Positions 9,601-19,358 of a stretch of DNA of 64,000 nucleotides are shown one piece after another (within the stretch, counting starts at the first letter, position 1; the number at the start of each line of letters is the position of its first letter). Under the pieces are notes generated by a model. That model searched no databases and was not told the origin of the DNA. It was given only the letters and a program-made list of their open reading frames with translations. The DNA is from Arcuatula senhousia (taxonomy: Eukaryota; Mollusca; Bivalvia; Mytilida; Mytilidae): the NCBI GenBank assembly GCA_963971305.1, contig OZ020316.1, positions 17,936,745-18,000,744 of the forward strand, given 5' to 3'. The translations under genes and the position numbers were made by a program.

Positions 9601-10240
9601 CTGACTCCCTGATGGTTTGTTATGAGAATTTGTTCTGTCCTTCCTAACCGAATTGCCATACTGAGTTGACCCTACAGTAGCACCCGAGTTCACTTGTGTA
9701 AGGACTTGATTTTGCGTTGTTGATTGGTTTTGTTTTGTTTTTTCCAAGATTTATGCTTTTATAATCTGCTGCATTACAGTTATCATTGGCGCCTAAATTC
9801 TGAGTAAGGCAATTTCCGCGTATACATGTACTATTCTTTATTTATTTTGTAACTGCTTACCCTATTCAAGAGTTGCCTTTCCTTCCTTAGATCAATTATG
9901 TCAAACATGTCAAACTTGTTTTGGCAATAATAATTTGACTGAACACCGTGTATTTTGTTACACCAACAGTTTGTCTATGAGGAATTACAATGAGAAATCG
10001 ACCATTTTGTTTGTTTACATGAAAAAAACGTCGGGAACATGGCATTCAACATAGGGGAAAATCAGTGGTGTTAAACAAATTTTTTTGTACTTCTGAAATT
10101 CAACTCTGTTTTTTGCGAAGTATATATTCAATACTATAATTCTATAAATTAAAACAACAAAAAATACTTATGTTATTGTTACTTACCTCACTTTTGATGC
10201 ACGTGATACAAGTTACTAACAAAAGAAAGAGGAACAACAT
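6640..10240 (-). CDS. Uncharacterised secreted protein, minus-strand paralogue, exons 1-2 (copy 1)
   Basis: Exon 1 is 10240-10187: ATG, then a hydrophobic signal peptide (MLFLFLLLVTCITC...KSE, 18 residues) ending in GAG before a GTAAGT donor, phase 0. Exon 2 is 6799-6640: acceptor TTTCTTTCAG, 53 codons with the ADMDFKMVSV motif and N-glycosylation sequons (NIS, NSS), then a phase-1 GTAAGG donor. The terminal exon lies left of the window; its copy-2 counterpart is at 45017-45534. A TATA-like element is at 10301-10311. Intron 1 holds a whole PLE on the same strand. Exon 2 resembles exon 2 of the divergent plus-strand gene at 13410-13566. Function not recognised; a secreted, probably glycosylated protein. 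Confidence 0.72.
6990..7256 (-). repeat. PLE 3' tail, full-length element, copy 1
   Basis: These ~267 bases lie directly downstream of the PLE stop codon on the minus strand and end in GGTGCCTCTGCTTA. The same sequence recurs without the coding part at 20725-20945, 21262-21545, 28935-29185 and 46150-46253 plus 50898-50920. It recurs with a short piece of coding at 32739-33340. It is therefore the 3' end of the PLE, and most copies are 5'-truncated. Confidence 0.82.
7257..9383 (-). CDS. Penelope-like reverse transcriptase, intact 708-codon frame, copy 1
   Basis: RT motifs are in order: FDFSTLYTSIPH (about residues 420-431, catalytic Asp421), GIPMGTNCAPLLADLF (508-523) and FRYIDDVLSL (551-560, catalytic YIDD). 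Upstream are a PKLHKNPYKQRF block and an N-terminal segment (CSCEKSPFNY..GDLNIV) common to PLE-type proteins. The C-terminus ends SQMSADVGLS with no recognisable GIY-YIG endonuclease. The frame opens right after an in-frame TAA, and the first in-frame ATG is at residue 193, so initiation is non-AUG, depends on an upstream exon, or has been lost. It lies inside intron 1 of the minus-strand secreted gene, same strand. A hammerhead ribozyme lies about 55 bases upstream. The copy-2 frame is the same length with no difference in the translation. Family call is good but not certain. Confidence 0.85.
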   Translation of the reverse strand: MSEQINIFCKKLIVISIYILYYCKLPFSFKFNLYRLIAIVLDIGYNRLFKPVGVPHENSKDNRSFLSLPFLNKGLDAINLGNILHHKSVTAHIPPYFKDKSIPIISYTYTSTIAPKVFNYKQVLRDFQINDLKAKPPDCSCEKSPFNYSPSGHVITGDLNIVENDLLRDVLAKGPKYREPRRINWNHNFKTIMDSVEDYARKWAKKEQEKETDVLSEWVKAVRLLILKRINSLKSSMSTKATSIFNNADVAKTLSTLHDKYVVVPADKAPNNIIFVCKKHYIECLTVELGVSCTNNSSTYTATTLSKEEIIDNHKSVISSFGLSVGADNDDIPSLYWIPKLHKNPYKQRFIAGSSKCTTKPLSVLLTSILTAIKSGLQKYYDCCYSRNGVDQMWILKNSKELMEILNSKSVSSCNSIKTFDFSTLYTSIPHEQLKSRLAQLIKRSFFKKNGKRRYKYLVVGYNKTYFAINESKSKNKFTEDQIIDMLNFLIDNIFVQFGGRVFQQTIGIPMGTNCAPLLADLFLHSYEADFLQSLLDKKDRRLALSFNLTFRYIDDVLSLNNSRFGDFLHLIYPPELEIKDTTDSRKSASYLDLHLEIYSQGKLSTKLYDKRDDFNFPIVNFPFVCSNIPSAPAYGVYVSQLIRYSRACGSYIDFLGRASRLTQKLLTQGYVAPRLLSSLKKFYGRHHVLIDKYGISISQMSADVGLS
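9430..9490 (-). ncRNA. Hammerhead ribozyme motif of the PLE, copy 1
   Basis: Read on the minus strand: CTGATGA (9478-9472), stem II GTC/GAC closing a TTGTATA loop, GAAA (9458-9455), a 3-bp stem III CGC/GCG with a 7-base loop, then TA before the predicted cleavage between 9440 and 9439. AAAATTT and TTTTAG segments outside could form stem I with an internal loop. This matches the type I hammerhead with short stem III known from Penelope-like elements. The position just upstream of the PLE frame agrees. Confidence 0.78.
9679..9745 (+). repeat. Inverted fragment of PLE 3' tail, copy 1
   Basis: AGCACCCGAGTTCACTT followed by a diverged GCGTTGTTGATTGGTTTTG matches the middle of the PLE tail but on the plus strand, opposite to the PLE beside it. 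It is probably an older, decayed insertion. Confidence 0.6.
9746..10186. other. Intron 1 remainder, nothing recognised, copy 1
   Basis: AT-rich. It contains a direct repeat ATGTCAAAC x2 at about 9899-9917, one unit of which is missing in copy 2. Confidence 0.5.
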
Positions 10241-10300
10241 TGTTGTGTTCTCTAATATCAAATGTAGCAAGACTAAAACTAAAACTGACTATCATAAATA

Positions 10301-10311
10301 CCCTCTTTATA
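10301..10311 (-). promoter_or_regulatory. TATA box of minus-strand secreted gene, copy 1
   Basis: TATAAAGAGGG on the minus strand, about 60 bases upstream of the ATG at 10240. The two bases just 5' of the TATA core differ between copies (GT at 10313 region in copy 1, AA in copy 2). Confidence 0.55.
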
Positions 10312-12003
10312 GTTTGTAGAAAGTTCACGTGATTTTTTTCTTTGGCATGTTGAGGACAATTAATCTAAGCATAGCTTTAATCATCTTTAAAATTAATTTA
10401 TGAAAATGACAAAAATTGTTGAATTTTGCCCATTATAACCAATAATGTTTGATTTGAGAATTATCTGTACTAGTAATTGTGATATTGCCTTGTCACGTGT
10501 TCTTCTGTTTTCAATTGTTGCTCGTCAATAAAACCAATGAAGACTTAGGCTTATACAACAATTTCCAATATACAAAAATTTCGCATGCCACTTGTTATCT
10601 CTATATGCAAAACAAATCACTAACTCAGTACTCGTCTAGCAAAAATGATAATAACAAACAAATTGAACTTGGATTTGTCACGGTACATGGTTTATAAACA
10701 AAACAAAGAATGTGAAGATTGCAATAGTATAGTCTTACTTGAAACTTGCACTGAGACCAAACCATTTATATATTTTGCTTATTTGCCAATTTCTTATTTT
10801 AAATGTCGGAATTCAAATCTAAAACTATCTATTATTATTAATTCTTTTTTAAATATAAATATGATGGATTGTTCATTGCTTTTCAGTTGTTTTTGTGGTG
10901 TGTATTTTTCGTCTAGTTCTCGTCTGTGATGATTCTATTTTTTTAACGTTCGAAAACCACATTCAATTTGGCACTTTTACTTCTTTCTTACCCATTTTTA
11001 TCAAAAGTAATCACGTAACAGTTGGACCCGTGAATATTATGTTTATTTAAAAACTTGTATTTTCTGATTCTACACGATAGACATGACCATTTTGAAATCA
11101 ATTTCAAGCATTTGCCTGTATCAAACATGCGCGACAAAAAGCGAAAATATTAATTTACATCTTGAATGCCAACGAGAAGAACGGTGAGAAAACAAGTTTC
11201 TTTTTCAGATGCCTGAAGCATGTATAGTTTCTGTTGATGATGAAACAGCCATTTCTTAAAACAAATCCAATGTACTACTTAATTGAGGATGGCCTGTGTT
11301 CATAGTTGATGAAAACATAGTACCAGAAGGAACATCAACTTAAGCCTATAGTTGTTGAGGATCTTTAAATGACCGTTGCTGACAATTTCCAATCTTAATT
11401 TATTAATAATACAGGATAGCAAGATTTCAAAGTGATTGAAAACATAAAATCCGGAGGAACACCAATTTAAGCAGGTAATTTATACCAGAAACGGAAACCA
11501 AAGTCTCATATTACAATGAGATCGATCCTCCAAGTTCGGTAATTTTGTTGTTACCTAAAATTGATATAATACATGCATGTAGCACTTATTTTATTTACTG
11601 ATCAGTATACCATATTTGAATCTGTACCAAATACATGATATGCTATGAGACCCGAGGCAACAATCACTCCCTACACCAAAAGGATTATATCGATCAAGGG
11701 TTTTCATAGTTAATTATGAGTCATGGTATACCATATAGGGTAGGTAGGTATAGGTGTGTGCTATAGAAAAGGACAGATGACACAATTAAAATGATCTAAA
11801 AGTCATGAAAGTGAAAATAATTACTTAAATATATGAAATTACTTAAGTAAATGAAATTATCTAAATACATGAAGTTACTTAAAAATAAATGATGATATAT
11901 GTTCAAGGATATAGATTAAAATAATTGGTAATTCCTATAACTGTTTAATGGGAGAAATTGAACGTGAACTTTTTATGAACCTATCATAATGACATGTACA
12001 CGT
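10312..12003. other. Intergenic region between divergent paralogues, copy 1
   Basis: About 1.7 kb with no supported coding sequence; the short frames at 10479-10929 have no family features. It includes an AATTACTTAARTAAATGA-type short degenerate tandem repeat at about 11815-11890. It presumably holds the shared upstream control region of the two head-to-head genes. Confidence 0.5.
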
Positions 12004-12011
12004 ATATAAAG
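12004..12011 (+). promoter_or_regulatory. TATA box of plus-strand secreted gene, copy 1
   Basis: TATATAAA followed by GAGTGAGAC, 52 bases before the ATG at 12063. The arrangement mirrors that of the minus-strand paralogue (TATAAAGAGGG). Confidence 0.6.
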
Positions 12012-12062
12012 AGTGAGACAAAGTCATCTTCAGATCCATACATCATCAGATTTACACCAAAG

Positions 12063-13566
12063 ATGAAAATGAACCCGATGTGGTTGCCACTTTTATTGGT
12101 TTTGTTGTCTCAAGATGTTGCCAGTGAGGTATGCAATTGTTTAATTATACTTTAAGTCAACTCTACTTAAATATTTTTTTAAAACAAAATTCACACTGGT
12201 GATGTAGTGGTTTATACATAGAGCTACATTAGTTCGTGAATTGATTTTCGGCAAGCATGAGATTGCAGGGACTGAACATGACATGACATGAAAAACCAAA
12301 GAAATGTTGAAGGGCCACGGTAATTAAGGCCAGATAATTAAGTAAAGTTTTAAGCAAGACACACCGAAAAAAAAATGAAGAACGCAATGGTCCTGACTTG
12401 GTACATGCATTTGAAAAGAAATGGTGGGTCTACCCAGGTTTTAAGGCGCGCCAAACCTCCCTCTTCCATTGCGATCTTTGTGTCCGGTAGTTACACAAAA
12501 CTCATGTCAGGAATGCTATAAAAATATAGCTCTTTTCGCTAAATGATTGAAATGTTATCTAATCTGGTATGGAAAAATCCTATCATTTTCTAAATGTCCA
12601 TATTTGTAGAATGTTTCAGCAACATAAGACATTTGTTTGCCGAAGTTTAGTTTCATGGTAAATAATTGGCCCAAAATGGGTTTTATTGCCACTCATTCGT
12701 CGACAAAAAATGATCAAAATCTGCAAGATTTTTTAACACTTTTTCACAAAATTTTCGCAGAATTAGATTACATGAATGTGACGTAGTAAACGATATTTTG
12801 TTAAAACTGTTGTTATTTTACTATACTTTTTTCATCTATGAACTGATCAAGGATTGTTTCTCCTCAATCATGTCAATTCAATAAAGTTTAGAATATGGTA
12901 AAATAGCGGGGCAAATTTAGCATTTATCATAAATATCTTGTCCTTTACACGTGTACACCAGTACACTGTGTGGCTTATTGTTAATTTGCAAAAAAGTACA
13001 CAAAACTCGCAGATTTTTTACAGCTTTTCAAAAACATGTGTAAGCCATTTTGGATAATTATTTCAACATCACAACGGAATATTTTACGCAAAAACATGTT
13101 GATGTAAGTTAGTTTTATCTTATGTTAAAGAGATATTGCATATTCGTGGTCAATTAGTAATAACGAAGTTTTTGATAAAATTTGATTCTTATTTGTACCT
13201 TGTCCCTTCTTTTGGAAAACTCATGAAAATCTGAACATACATGTAATGCAATAAATTATGTATCTATGTCCTGTGTATGAATCGTAATATTTAGATATGT
13301 ACATTTGTAAATGGTTTTGTATACCCTACTCCTCTATTCAGCTATAAAATACATGTTTTGATTTTGAAGTAACGAGTTTTGTATTTTTAATATTAGCTGA
13401 ACATTTCAGATTATAAGACGCATGGCAGACGTAGATTTCAAAATTGTTTCTTTGAATGTGCAACAATTAGAAGATATGAGCTATCTAAGTAGACTGCAAT
13501 TTATAGGACCTGTTGATACACAGGTGACTCTAAACTACTGGAGCGAGTCATCTCGTATCATAGCGG
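12063..13566 (+). CDS. Uncharacterised secreted protein, plus-strand paralogue, exons 1-2 only (copy 1)
   Basis: Exon 1 is 12063-12128: 22 codons encoding a signal peptide (MKMNPMWLPLLLVLLSQDVA, then SE), followed by a GTATGC donor, phase 0. Exon 2 is 13410-13566: acceptor ACATTTCAG, 52 codons including MADVDFKIVSLNVQQLEDM and IGPVDTQVTL, then a phase-1 GTGAGT donor. Exon sizes, phases and motif positions match the minus-strand paralogue at 6640-10240. A third exon like 45017-45534 would be about 515 nt with an open frame. None is visible on the plus strand from 13567 to 46253, where satellite and transposons follow. The gene is truncated, or its last exon has been moved away. Function not recognised. 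Confidence 0.65.
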
Positions 13567-13900
13567 GTGAGTTGTCGTTTTTTGTTGAGTTTCATGAATA
13601 TTGAGAAATGATAAGAGTGATTTAGGATGTTGAACTTCCTTGTGTAGGGGCACATCCTGACCATTTATAATTTGCGAACTAATACTCACTTTAAATATCA
13701 AATTTCCAAATCACAACCATTTTGTTTTTGTTTTTAATCTATGACAAAATAATTGAAACAATGTTACTTCTTTATAATGGTGGTTCCTCAACATATAAAA
13801 TATATATATTAACACACAAAAACAAAACAACATCAAACCTTGCTAAAAGTCAATTTTCTTGGAAAATTTACGTCTTATTTAGATAAAGGTATCAACCAAA
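13567..13900. other. Non-coding, nothing recognised, copy 1
   Basis: AT-rich sequence following the exon 2 donor of the plus-strand gene. Confidence 0.4.
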
Positions 13901-14100
13901 TTACCGAACTGGGATGATCAATCTCATGTCGTCTCTTTTGTCGTATATTTTTGTTCTGAGATGATCACCCGAGTCAAACTCGAGATGCAAATCCAAAACG
14001 ACGTGAAACAAGTTGATTCGATGGTTACTTTTATCTCTAACTCTGGAGGATAAATTGAAGAAATCCATGCAGCAAACGAAGCGTACTGCAAAAGTAAATT
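13901..14100 (-). pseudogene. PLE reverse-transcriptase fragment, decayed, copy 1
   Basis: The minus-strand translation VVLDLHLEFDSGDHLRTKIY, followed by DKRDD, aligns with residues 590-614 of the PLE protein at 7257-9383 (SYLDLHLEIYSQGKLSTKLY). Only this short block is kept. It belongs to a more distant PLE lineage than the intact element. Confidence 0.65.
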
Positions 14101-14489
14101 CTTCAGTCCTTTTGAAAGACATGACCCTTAATTATTAGCTCATGAAAATAGAGAAATTACAGTCATGCAATTAGGAATTATGAATATATTTAAATTCATC
14201 TAACATAACAGATTGATGCACAATTTCAATATTTTCTGCTCCAAGTTTATAATATAAGCAACTTACCTACATTTATTACAGCAATATAGCCATTTTGTAC
14301 ATTAATTATTCCACAATGAACAACATAATAAGTTTCATTTCACTTCAGCCAATGATTGCGCCAGATTTTCAAACACAATAAGGTTTCTTATGGGATTTAT
14401 ACAATTACAATATTTTTCAAAAATTGTTTTCAAATTATATAAACAGGCATACAATGTACAAAAGAGGTAAAGGTGAGAAGCGTCAAGTT

Positions 14490-14730
14490 GGTTACTTATT
14501 CCCTATTCCTTATTCCTTATTTGAATAAGGAATAAGTAACTGGTTACTTATTCCTTATTCTCAGAACACCAAATAGGGAATAAGTTATTTTTTGCCAGAA
14601 TTGTAAAATAATAAATAAGTAGCTGGTTACTTATTCCCTATTCATTATTTATATTTTTTTTAATAATTTTTTGCCCGAATTGTAAAATAGTAAATAAGTT
14701 ACTGGTTACTTTATAGGGAATAAGTAACAC
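14490..14730. repeat. Palindromic ACTTATTCC/GGAATAAGT cluster, copy 1
   Basis: Multiple copies of GGTTACTTATTCC and its complement GGAATAAGTAAC alternate in both orientations, with two longer direct repeats carrying TTTTTTGCC.GAATTGTAAAATA. It forms strong hairpins and leads directly into the 169-bp satellite. Confidence 0.7.
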
Positions 14731-17082
14731 CCTATATAGTCCATATCCCTACCAATTTCTGGTTTGTCAGGAATATGGGTCAGAAAAAAAGTGTAAATTA
14801 AGCCTAGGGTATAGGTTGTCCCTCTGTGGAAAAATCCCCACGCTTTCAATCCCAATGGGACTGGGGTGATTAGGGAGTAGGGTCCATGGGGTCCACAACC
14901 TATATAGTCCATATCCATACCAATATCTGGTTTGTCCGGAATATGGGTCAGAAAAAAGTGTAAATTAAGCCTAAGGGTATAGGTTATCCACCCTGTGAAA
15001 AAATCCCCACGCTTTCAATCCCTATGGGACTGGGGTGGTTATGGAGTAGGGTCAATGGGGTCCACAACCTATATAGTCCATAACCCTACCAATTTCCGGT
15101 TTGCCCGGAATATGGGTCAGAAAAAGTGTAAATTAAGCCTAAGGGTATAGGTTGTCCCCCCTGTGGAAAAATCCCCACGCTTTCAATCCCAATGGGACTG
15201 GGGTGGTAAGGGAGTAGGGTTCATGGGGTCCACAACCTATATAGTCCATATCCCTACCAATTACTGGTTTGTCCGGAATATGGGTCAGAAAAAAGGTGTA
15301 AATTAAGCCTAAGGCTATAGGTTGTCCCCCCCCCTGTGGAAAAATCCCCACGCTTTCAATCCCAATAGGACTGGGGTGATTAGGGAGTAGGGTCCATGGG
15401 GTCCACAACCTATATAGTCCATATCCCTACCAATTTCCGGTTTGTCCGGAATATGGGTCAGAAAAAAAAGTGTAAATTAAGCCTAGGGTATAGGTTGTCT
15501 CTCTGTGGAAAAATTCCCACGCTTTCAATCCCAATGGCACTGGGGTGGTTAGGGAGTAGGGTCCATGGGGTCCACAACCTATATAGTCCATATCCATACC
15601 AATTTCTGGTTTGTCCGGAATATGGGTCAGAAAAAAGTGTAAATTAAGCCTAGGGTATAGGTTGTCCCCCCTGTGGAAAAATCCCCACGCTTTCAATCCC
15701 AATGGGACTGGGGTGATTAGGGAGTAGGGTCCATGGGGTCCACAACCTATATAGTCCATATCCCTACCAATTTCCGGTTTGTCCGGAATATGGGTCAGAA
15801 AAAAGTGTAAATTAAGCCTAAGGGTATAGGTTGTCCCCCCTGTGGAAAAATCCCCACGCTTTCAATCCCATAGGGACTGGGTTGGTTAAGGAGTAGGGTC
15901 CATGGGGTCCACAACCTTTATAGTCCATATCCCTACCAATTTCCGGTTTGTCCGGAATATGGGTCAGAAAAAAGTGTAAATTAAGCCTAAGGGTATAGGT
16001 TGTCCCCCCTGTGGAAAAATTCCCACGCTTTCAATCTCAATGGGACTGGGGTGGTTAGGGAGTAGGGTCCATGGGGTCCACAACCTATATAGTCCATATC
16101 CCTACCATTTTCCGGTTTGTCCGGAATATGGGTCAGAAAACAGTGTAAATTAAGCCTAAGGGTATAGGTTGTCCCCCCTGTGAAAAAATCCCCACGCTTT
16201 CAATCCCAATGGGACTGGGGTGGTTATGGAGTAGGGTCAATGGGGTCCACAACCTATATAGTCCATAACCCTACCAATTTCCGGTTTGCCCGGAATATGG
16301 GTCAGAAAAAAGTGTAAATTAAGCCTAGGGTATAGGTTGTCCCTCTGTGGAAAAATCCCCACGCTTTCAATCCCAATGGGACTGGGGTGGTTAGGGAGTA
16401 GGGTCCATGGGGTCCACAACCTATATAGTCCATATCCCTACCAATTTCCGGTTTGTCCGGAATATGGGTCAGAAAAAAGTGTAAATTAAGCCTAAGGGTA
16501 TAGGTTGTCCCCCCCTGTGGAAAAATCCCCACGCTTTCAATCCCAATGGGACTGGGGTGGTTAAGGAGTAGGGTCCATGGGGTCAACAACCTATATAGTA
16601 CATATCCCTACCAATTTCCGGTTTGTCCGGAATATGGGTCAGAAAAAAGTGTAAATTAAGCCTAATGGTATAGGTTGTCCCCCCCTGTGGAAAAATCCCC
16701 ACACTTTCAATCCCAATGGGACTAGGGTGGTTAGGGAGTAGGGTCCATGGGGTCCACAATCTATATAGCCCATATCCCTACCATTTTCCGGTTTGTCCGG
16801 AATATGGGTCAGAAAAAAGTGTAAATTAAGCCTAAGGGTATAGGTTGTCCCCCCTGTGGAAAAATCCCCACACTTTCAATCCCAATGGGACTGGGGTGGT
16901 TATGGAGTAGGGTCAATGGGGATCACAACCTATATAGTCCATAACCCTACCAATTTCCGGTTTGCCCGGAATATGGGTCAGAAAAAAATGTAAATTAAGC
17001 CTAAGGGTATAGGTTGTCCCCCCTGTGGAAATATCCCAACGCTTTCAATCCCAATGGGACTGGGGTGGTTAGGAAGTAGGGT
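14731..17082 (+). repeat. ~169-bp satellite array, forward units, copy 1
   Basis: About 14 units, measured by CCTATATAGTCCAT starts at 14731, 14899, 15068, 15236, 15409, 15578, 15746, 15915, 16084, 16253, 16420, 16590, 16760 and 16929. Each carries ATTTCCGGTTTGTCCGGAAT (a palindrome), AAAAGTGTAAATTAAGCCTA, CCCCACGCTTTCAATCCCAA and GTCCATGGGGTCCACAACC. Apparent reading frames here are by-products of the repeat, not genes. Confidence 0.95.
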
Positions 17083-17580
17083 CTATACCCTTAGGCTTAA
17101 TTTTTACTCTTTTTGGACCCGGATTTCTTACAAACCGGAAATTGGTAGGGATATTGACCATATAGGTTGTGGACCCCATGGACCCTCCTTCAAAATCAGC
17201 CCAGTCCCATTCGGCCTGTTAGCGTGGGGATTTTTCCACAGGGGGGAGAACCTATACCCTTAGGCTTAATTTTTACTCTTTTTGGACCCGGATTTCTTAC
17301 AAACCGGAAATTGGTAGGGATATTGACCATATAGGTTGTGGACCCCATGGACCCTCCTTCAAAATCAGCCCAGTCCCATTCGGCCTGTTAGCGTGGGGAT
17401 TTTTCCACAGGGGGGAGAACCTATACCCTTAGGCTTAATTTTTACTCTTTTTGGACCCGGATTTCTTACAAACCGGAAATTGGTAGGGATATTGATCATA
17501 TAGGTTGTGGACCCCATGGACCCTCCTTCAAAATCAGCCCAGTCCCATTCGGCCTGTTAGCGTGGGGATTTTTCCACAGG
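17083..17580 (-). repeat. ~169-bp satellite array, three inverted units, copy 1
   Basis: At 17083 the satellite switches strand: CTATACCCTTAGGCTTAATT is the complement of the forward unit. Starts at 17083, 17252 and 17421 give the same 169-bp period. The three units are almost identical to each other but clearly diverged from the forward units, for example CTCTTTTTGGACCCGGATTT and CAGTCCCATTCGGCCTGTTA. The array ends at CCACAGG near 17580. Confidence 0.93.
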
Positions 17581-17812
17581 TACCCCTTTTTCCGGTGTTT
17601 TTATTGATTTTTTGGCTTCTGTTCGCGTAGTAAAAAAATGTAAAAAAATAAACCTTTAGGGTCTATTATAAATATCGAAAATGTAGACATTTGCCTTTAT
17701 TTAGAGCCTTCTTTTGAAACAAGTTCAGGTTATACATCTTATTTATATGTTTAAAAAAATCAAAAGCTGATAATTTCCTGATTGAAAATGTTTTTTAAAA
17801 TTTTTTGCATCA
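17581..17812. other. Non-coding, AT-rich
   Basis: Unique-looking sequence between two tandem arrays; nothing recognised. Confidence 0.4.
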
Positions 17813-18190
17813 TCACGTTTTCTGTGATTACTACTCACGTTTTCTATGATAACTACTCACGTTTTCTATGATTACTACTCACGTTTTCTGTGATTACTAC
17901 TCACGTTTTCTATGATAACTACTCACGTTTTCTATGATTACTACTCACGTTTTCTATGATAACTACTCACGTTTTCTATGATAACTACTCACGTTTTCTA
18001 TGATAACTACTCACGTTTTCTATGATAACTACTCACGTTTTATGTGATTACTACTCACGTTTTGTATGATAACTACTCACGTTTTCTATGATAACTACTC
18101 ACGTTTTCTATGATAACTACTCACGTTTTCTGTGATTACTTCTCACGTTTTTTTGTGATTACTTCTTACATTTTCTATGATAATTACTAA
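17813..18190 (+). repeat. 22-bp minisatellite, about 17 units
   Basis: The unit is TCACGTTTTCTATGATAACTAC, with two main variants (TATGATAACTAC and TGTGATTACTAC) interspersed. It decays at the right end into TCTTACATTTTCTATGATAATT. Confidence 0.93.
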
Positions 18191-18407
18191 CATAATATGT
18201 ATACAGATTTAATTCCTAAATCCCATACTAATAAAAATAGAACTGTTAGCAATTCGTGAAATATGTTGTATTGCATGGAACTAAACCGGAAACAAGTCTG
18301 TACTCTTGTTGCGAAATCACTGGAAATAATCTACTTGTAGCTCACAACAACAAAATAACAAAACAAGCCTAGAAAAGGCGTACCCAGATTTTTACATTGA
18401 ATGTACC
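18191..18407. other. Non-coding, nothing recognised
   Basis: AT-rich spacer between the minisatellite and the long hairpin. Confidence 0.4.
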
Positions 18408-19077
18408 ACAGGGACTTGCTCCCCTCTATCAATATTTTGTTAGAGTCAATGTGCGGTAGGAAAAAAACACAAGGGAGATACTACTTTCACCACCCCCCTT
18501 TTCTTTAATTCGATTTTCGTTTAATATATCATTGATCTCGTACCTTTTCTTATATAATTCGTTTCACAGATGATTTTCCTTTCCAAAACACCCAAATATA
18601 TCTTCATTCATTGCGTTTCAGCCTCAAAATCGGGCTTTGTTCGGACAATTTTGTAAAATTTGGCAATCGCTTGGACATGAAAAGCATTACGTCAAGGAAA
18701 AGTCTCGAAACTCGAAAGAAATCCGAATGAATTTTAATGACGTTTTTACTTTCGTTTTACGTTACAGTTATTGGTAAAGTCCCGAGAATGTACTTTCATT
18801 TTCATGTCCAAGCGATTGCCAAATTTTACAAAATTGTCCGAACAAAGCCCGATTTTGAGGCCGAAATGCAATGAATGAAAATATATTTGGGTGTTTTGGA
18901 AAGGAAAATCATCTGTGAAACGAATTATATAAGAATAGGTACGAGATCAATGATATATTAAAAGAAAATCGAATTAAAGAAAAGGGGGGCCGGTGAAAGT
19001 AGTATCTCCCTTGTGTTTTTTTCCTATCGCACATTGACTCTAACAAAATATTGATAGAGGGGAGCAAGTCCCTGTGA
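18408..19077. mobile_element. Long inverted repeat (two ~275-bp arms, ~120-bp loop)
   Basis: The left arm is about 18408-18681 (starting ACAGGGACTTGCTCCCC, ending CGCTTGGACATGAAAA). The right arm is about 18802-19077 and is its reverse complement with only scattered mismatches and a one-base length difference. The loop is AT-rich and ends with ACTTTCA. No coding frame. It could be a foldback or MITE-like element. If transcribed it would give a long dsRNA stem. Confidence 0.85.
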
Positions 19078-19138
19078 ATGTACAGAAAATATTTCTAAAC
19101 TAGAAAAACTGCAAGAAGCTAATAACAAATAAGTCTAT

Positions 19139-19358
19139 TAAAGGTGGATCAAGGAGACACGAAAATAGGTATGGCCTCCCATAAGAGTAGGGGTTAGGTA
19201 AGGACAGTATTTATTTCCATTTTTCATCGTCACCGACAAAGGAATAAGTAAACCGCCTTCGATGTCCAAGAGGACATGTACATGCAGCTAGGCTATGAAC
19301 ATTAACTCAAAAATGGTAGACATTATGTCACAAAGATTGTGTGAAAGTTTCATGTAAA
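19139..19358 (+). repeat. Dispersed interspersed repeat, left part
   Basis: AAAGGTGGATCAAGGAGACA...GGTTAGGTAAGG..ATTTATTTCC..ACCGACAAAGGAA recurs at about 21915-22025. The following TATGTCACAAAGATTGTGTG resembles 20653-20690 and 20985-21010. The repeat is interrupted at 19358 by the next element and resumes at 20457. Confidence 0.6.

Larger units (their letters stand above)
1..17434 (+). repeat. Large direct duplication, copy 1
   Basis: This block matches 46567-64000 base for base in the same orientation, with an offset of 46564-46575 that shifts only at a few small indels. These are 9 extra bases in copy 2 near 47545, a T-run near 4465, 9 bases missing in copy 2 near 56475, and a C-run near 15325. 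The few substitutions I saw include 2989, 5029, 10311, 12309 and 15379. Both block ends lie at or beyond the window edges, so the true boundaries are not visible. It is either a very recent segmental or tandem duplication, or two haplotypes or overlapping contigs joined in assembly. Confidence 0.97.

Noticed and set aside
10479..10929. Two overlapping plus-strand frames of 72 and 94 codons
   Set aside because: Low-complexity AT-rich translation, no domain, and no splice or promoter support.
14706..17263. Numerous open frames of 60-110 codons (MDYIGCGPHGPYSLITPVPL-like and others) on both strands
   Set aside because: They repeat with the 169-bp satellite period and change frame with its indels; no independent coding signal.
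17813..18190. Considered as a CRISPR array
   Set aside because: 22-bp units are contiguous without unique spacers, and the genome is eukaryotic.
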